Assembly (NCBI GenBank): GCA_019348365.1
Contig: JAHWJO010000306.1
Coordinates: forward strand, 1-6,111
Direction of reading: 5' to 3'
Source: Armatimonadota bacterium
Lineage (GTDB): Bacteria; Armatimonadota; DTGP01; JAHWJO01
DNA length: 6,111 nt
The notes under the pieces are model-generated. The model saw only the letters and a program-made list of their open reading frames with translations, had not been told where the DNA came from and searched no databases. The position numbers were made by a program, and so were the translations under genes. Each line of letters starts with the position of its first letter. Position 1 is the first letter of the stretch. This document shows positions 5,154 through 6,111 of this stretch, piece after piece.

Positions 5154-6111
5154 TCAGGCGGACACGTCCACCACTGGCACGTCATGCGAATGATAGCCTT
5201 CGATGTGCGCCTCCACCGGTTCGTAGGGGAGGTCCCACGCTGCCGCCACCTCCCGGCGGACGATGACTCCCTGAGCGATGTTGATCCCCCGCAAGATGGC
5301 GGGATTCGCCTGCGCCGCCTTCCGCCATCCCAGGTCCGCGAGCTGGAGGACGTACGGGAGGGTGACGTTCGTGAGGGCGTAGGTGGAGGTCCCCGCCACC
5401 GCGCCGGGCATGTTCGTCACGCCGTAATGGACGATCCCATCCACGAGATATACCGGGTCGTGGTGGGTCGTCGGGCGGATCGTCTCGACGCAGCCGCCCT
5501 GGTCCACCGCCACGTCCACGATGACGGCGCGGGGCTTCATCAGGCCGAGCATCTCGCGGGTGATGAGCCGGGGGGCTTTCGCGCCGGGGACGAGCACCGC
5601 CCCGATCACGAGGTCGCAGAGGGGGAGCTGCTTGCGGAGGTTGTACGGGTTCGACATCAGTGTGTCCACATTCATCGGCAGCACGTCTTCGAGATAGCGG
5701 AGCCGCCCCACGTCGATGTCCATCACCACGACGTTCGCCCCCAGCCCCGCCGCGATCTTCGCCGCGTTGGAGCCGACCACCCCGCCGCCCAGCACGAGCA
5801 CCCGTGCGGGTTCCACCCCCGGCACCCCGGAGAGGAGGATCCCCCTTCCCTCCATCGGGCGCTCCAGGTACTTCGCCCCTTCCTGCACCGCCATCCGCCC
5901 TGCGACCTCGCTCATCGGAGTGAGAAGCGGCAACTGCCCGTCGCTCGTCTGGATCGTTTCGTACGCGATGCAGACGACGTTCCTCGCAATCATCGCTTCC
6001 GTCAGTTCCCGGCCGGCGGCAAAGTGGAAGTAAGTGAAGAGGACCTGGCCTTCCCATATCCGGTCATACTCTGCGGGCTGGGGCTCTTTCACCTTCACGA
6101 TGATGTCGGCC
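5154..6111 (-). CDS. ald: Alanine dehydrogenase, N-terminus beyond the window
   Basis: NAD-dependent L-alanine dehydrogenase, which interconverts L-alanine with pyruvate plus ammonia in the cytoplasm. The visible 318 residues align well with the family from about position 68 (M. tuberculosis Ald numbering), so roughly 67 N-terminal residues lie past the edge. The frame is open to the end and begins ADIIVKVKEP; GTG 6098 is internal and not a start. Key residues visible are the substrate Lys of KVKEP (codon 6087-6089, Lys75), His of LFTYFHFAA (6024-6026, His96), the Rossmann motif LGGGVVGSNAAK followed by VVVMDID for NAD ribose binding, and the catalytic Asp of VDVAVDQGG (5502-5504, Asp270). 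PMSEVAGRMA and NMPGAVAGTSTYALTN are also family signatures. The C-terminus (GYHSHDVPVVDVSA) is slightly His-rich. No damage is seen in the visible part. No obvious intrinsic terminator follows; the inverted heptamer arrays begin 3 bp after the stop. Confidence 0.96.
   Translation of the reverse strand, partial: ADIIVKVKEPQPAEYDRIWEGQVLFTYFHFAAGRELTEAMIARNVVCIAYETIQTSDGQLPLLTPMSEVAGRMAVQEGAKYLERPMEGRGILLSGVPGVEPARVLVLGGGVVGSNAAKIAAGLGANVVVMDIDVGRLRYLEDVLPMNVDTLMSNPYNLRKQLPLCDLVIGAVLVPGAKAPRLITREMLGLMKPRAVIVDVAVDQGGCVETIRPTTHHDPVYLVDGIVHYGVTNMPGAVAGTSTYALTNVTLPYVLQLADLGWRKAAQANPAILRGINIAQGVIVRREVAAAWDLPYEPVEAHIEGYHSHDVPVVDVSA

Noticed and set aside
6096..6098. GTG as the start of ald
   Set aside because: The codons before it read ADII, matching the family sequence ahead of KVKEP, so the gene continues past the window edge.

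Overview
The window is a GC-rich bacterial chromosome segment in which every convincing gene is on the minus strand, so transcription runs from high to low coordinates. In that direction the order is: alanine dehydrogenase (ald, N-terminus cut by the window edge); a large polytopic membrane protein of the DUF6785/DUF6784 type; a two-gene module made of a DUF5678-like small protein and a retropepsin-like aspartyl protease; a broken second copy of the membrane protein's 3' end; and a secreted glycoside hydrolase family 2 enzyme. The Sec-type signal peptide, strong Shine-Dalgarno sites and gene families are bacterial. DUF6785/DUF6784 proteins and secreted GH2 enzymes are, from memory, common in free-living polysaccharide-using phyla such as Armatimonadota, Planctomycetota and Verrucomicrobiota. 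The phylum cannot be fixed from this sequence alone.

Right part (4922-6111): ald ends at 5154. A 35-bp array of heptamers (GCTCAAC type) starts 3 bp beyond its stop. A second copy in inverted orientation (34 of 35 bases matching) lies 159 bp away, inside the first codons of the membrane-protein gene. The segment between the arms carries that gene's start codon, its ribosome site and a small hairpin covering the ribosome site.

Middle part (2021-5040): the 683-codon membrane-protein gene is intact. Its last 59 codons are repeated as a 180-bp direct copy 968 bp further downstream, with four differences, all synonymous. Between the two copies is a 788-bp segment of visibly lower GC (about 53% against 67% in two hand-counted 180-base samples). 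It holds the DUF5678-like and protease genes, which overlap by 17 bp and have their own likely promoter. A 20-bp tandem repeat sits at the inner edge of the downstream copy and looks like the tip of an insertion sequence. The simplest reading is that a small foreign module was inserted, or recombined in, at the 3' end of the membrane-protein gene while leaving that gene whole.

Left part (11-2020): the GH2 enzyme has its own ribosome site and a 141-bp leader. Before the module arrived, the membrane-protein gene probably stood directly upstream of the GH2 gene, so the two may have formed a sugar-uptake and glycan-cleavage neighbourhood; this is inference. The most interesting part of the window is the rearranged 2021-3170 block, followed by the inverted heptamer arrays around the start of the membrane-protein gene.
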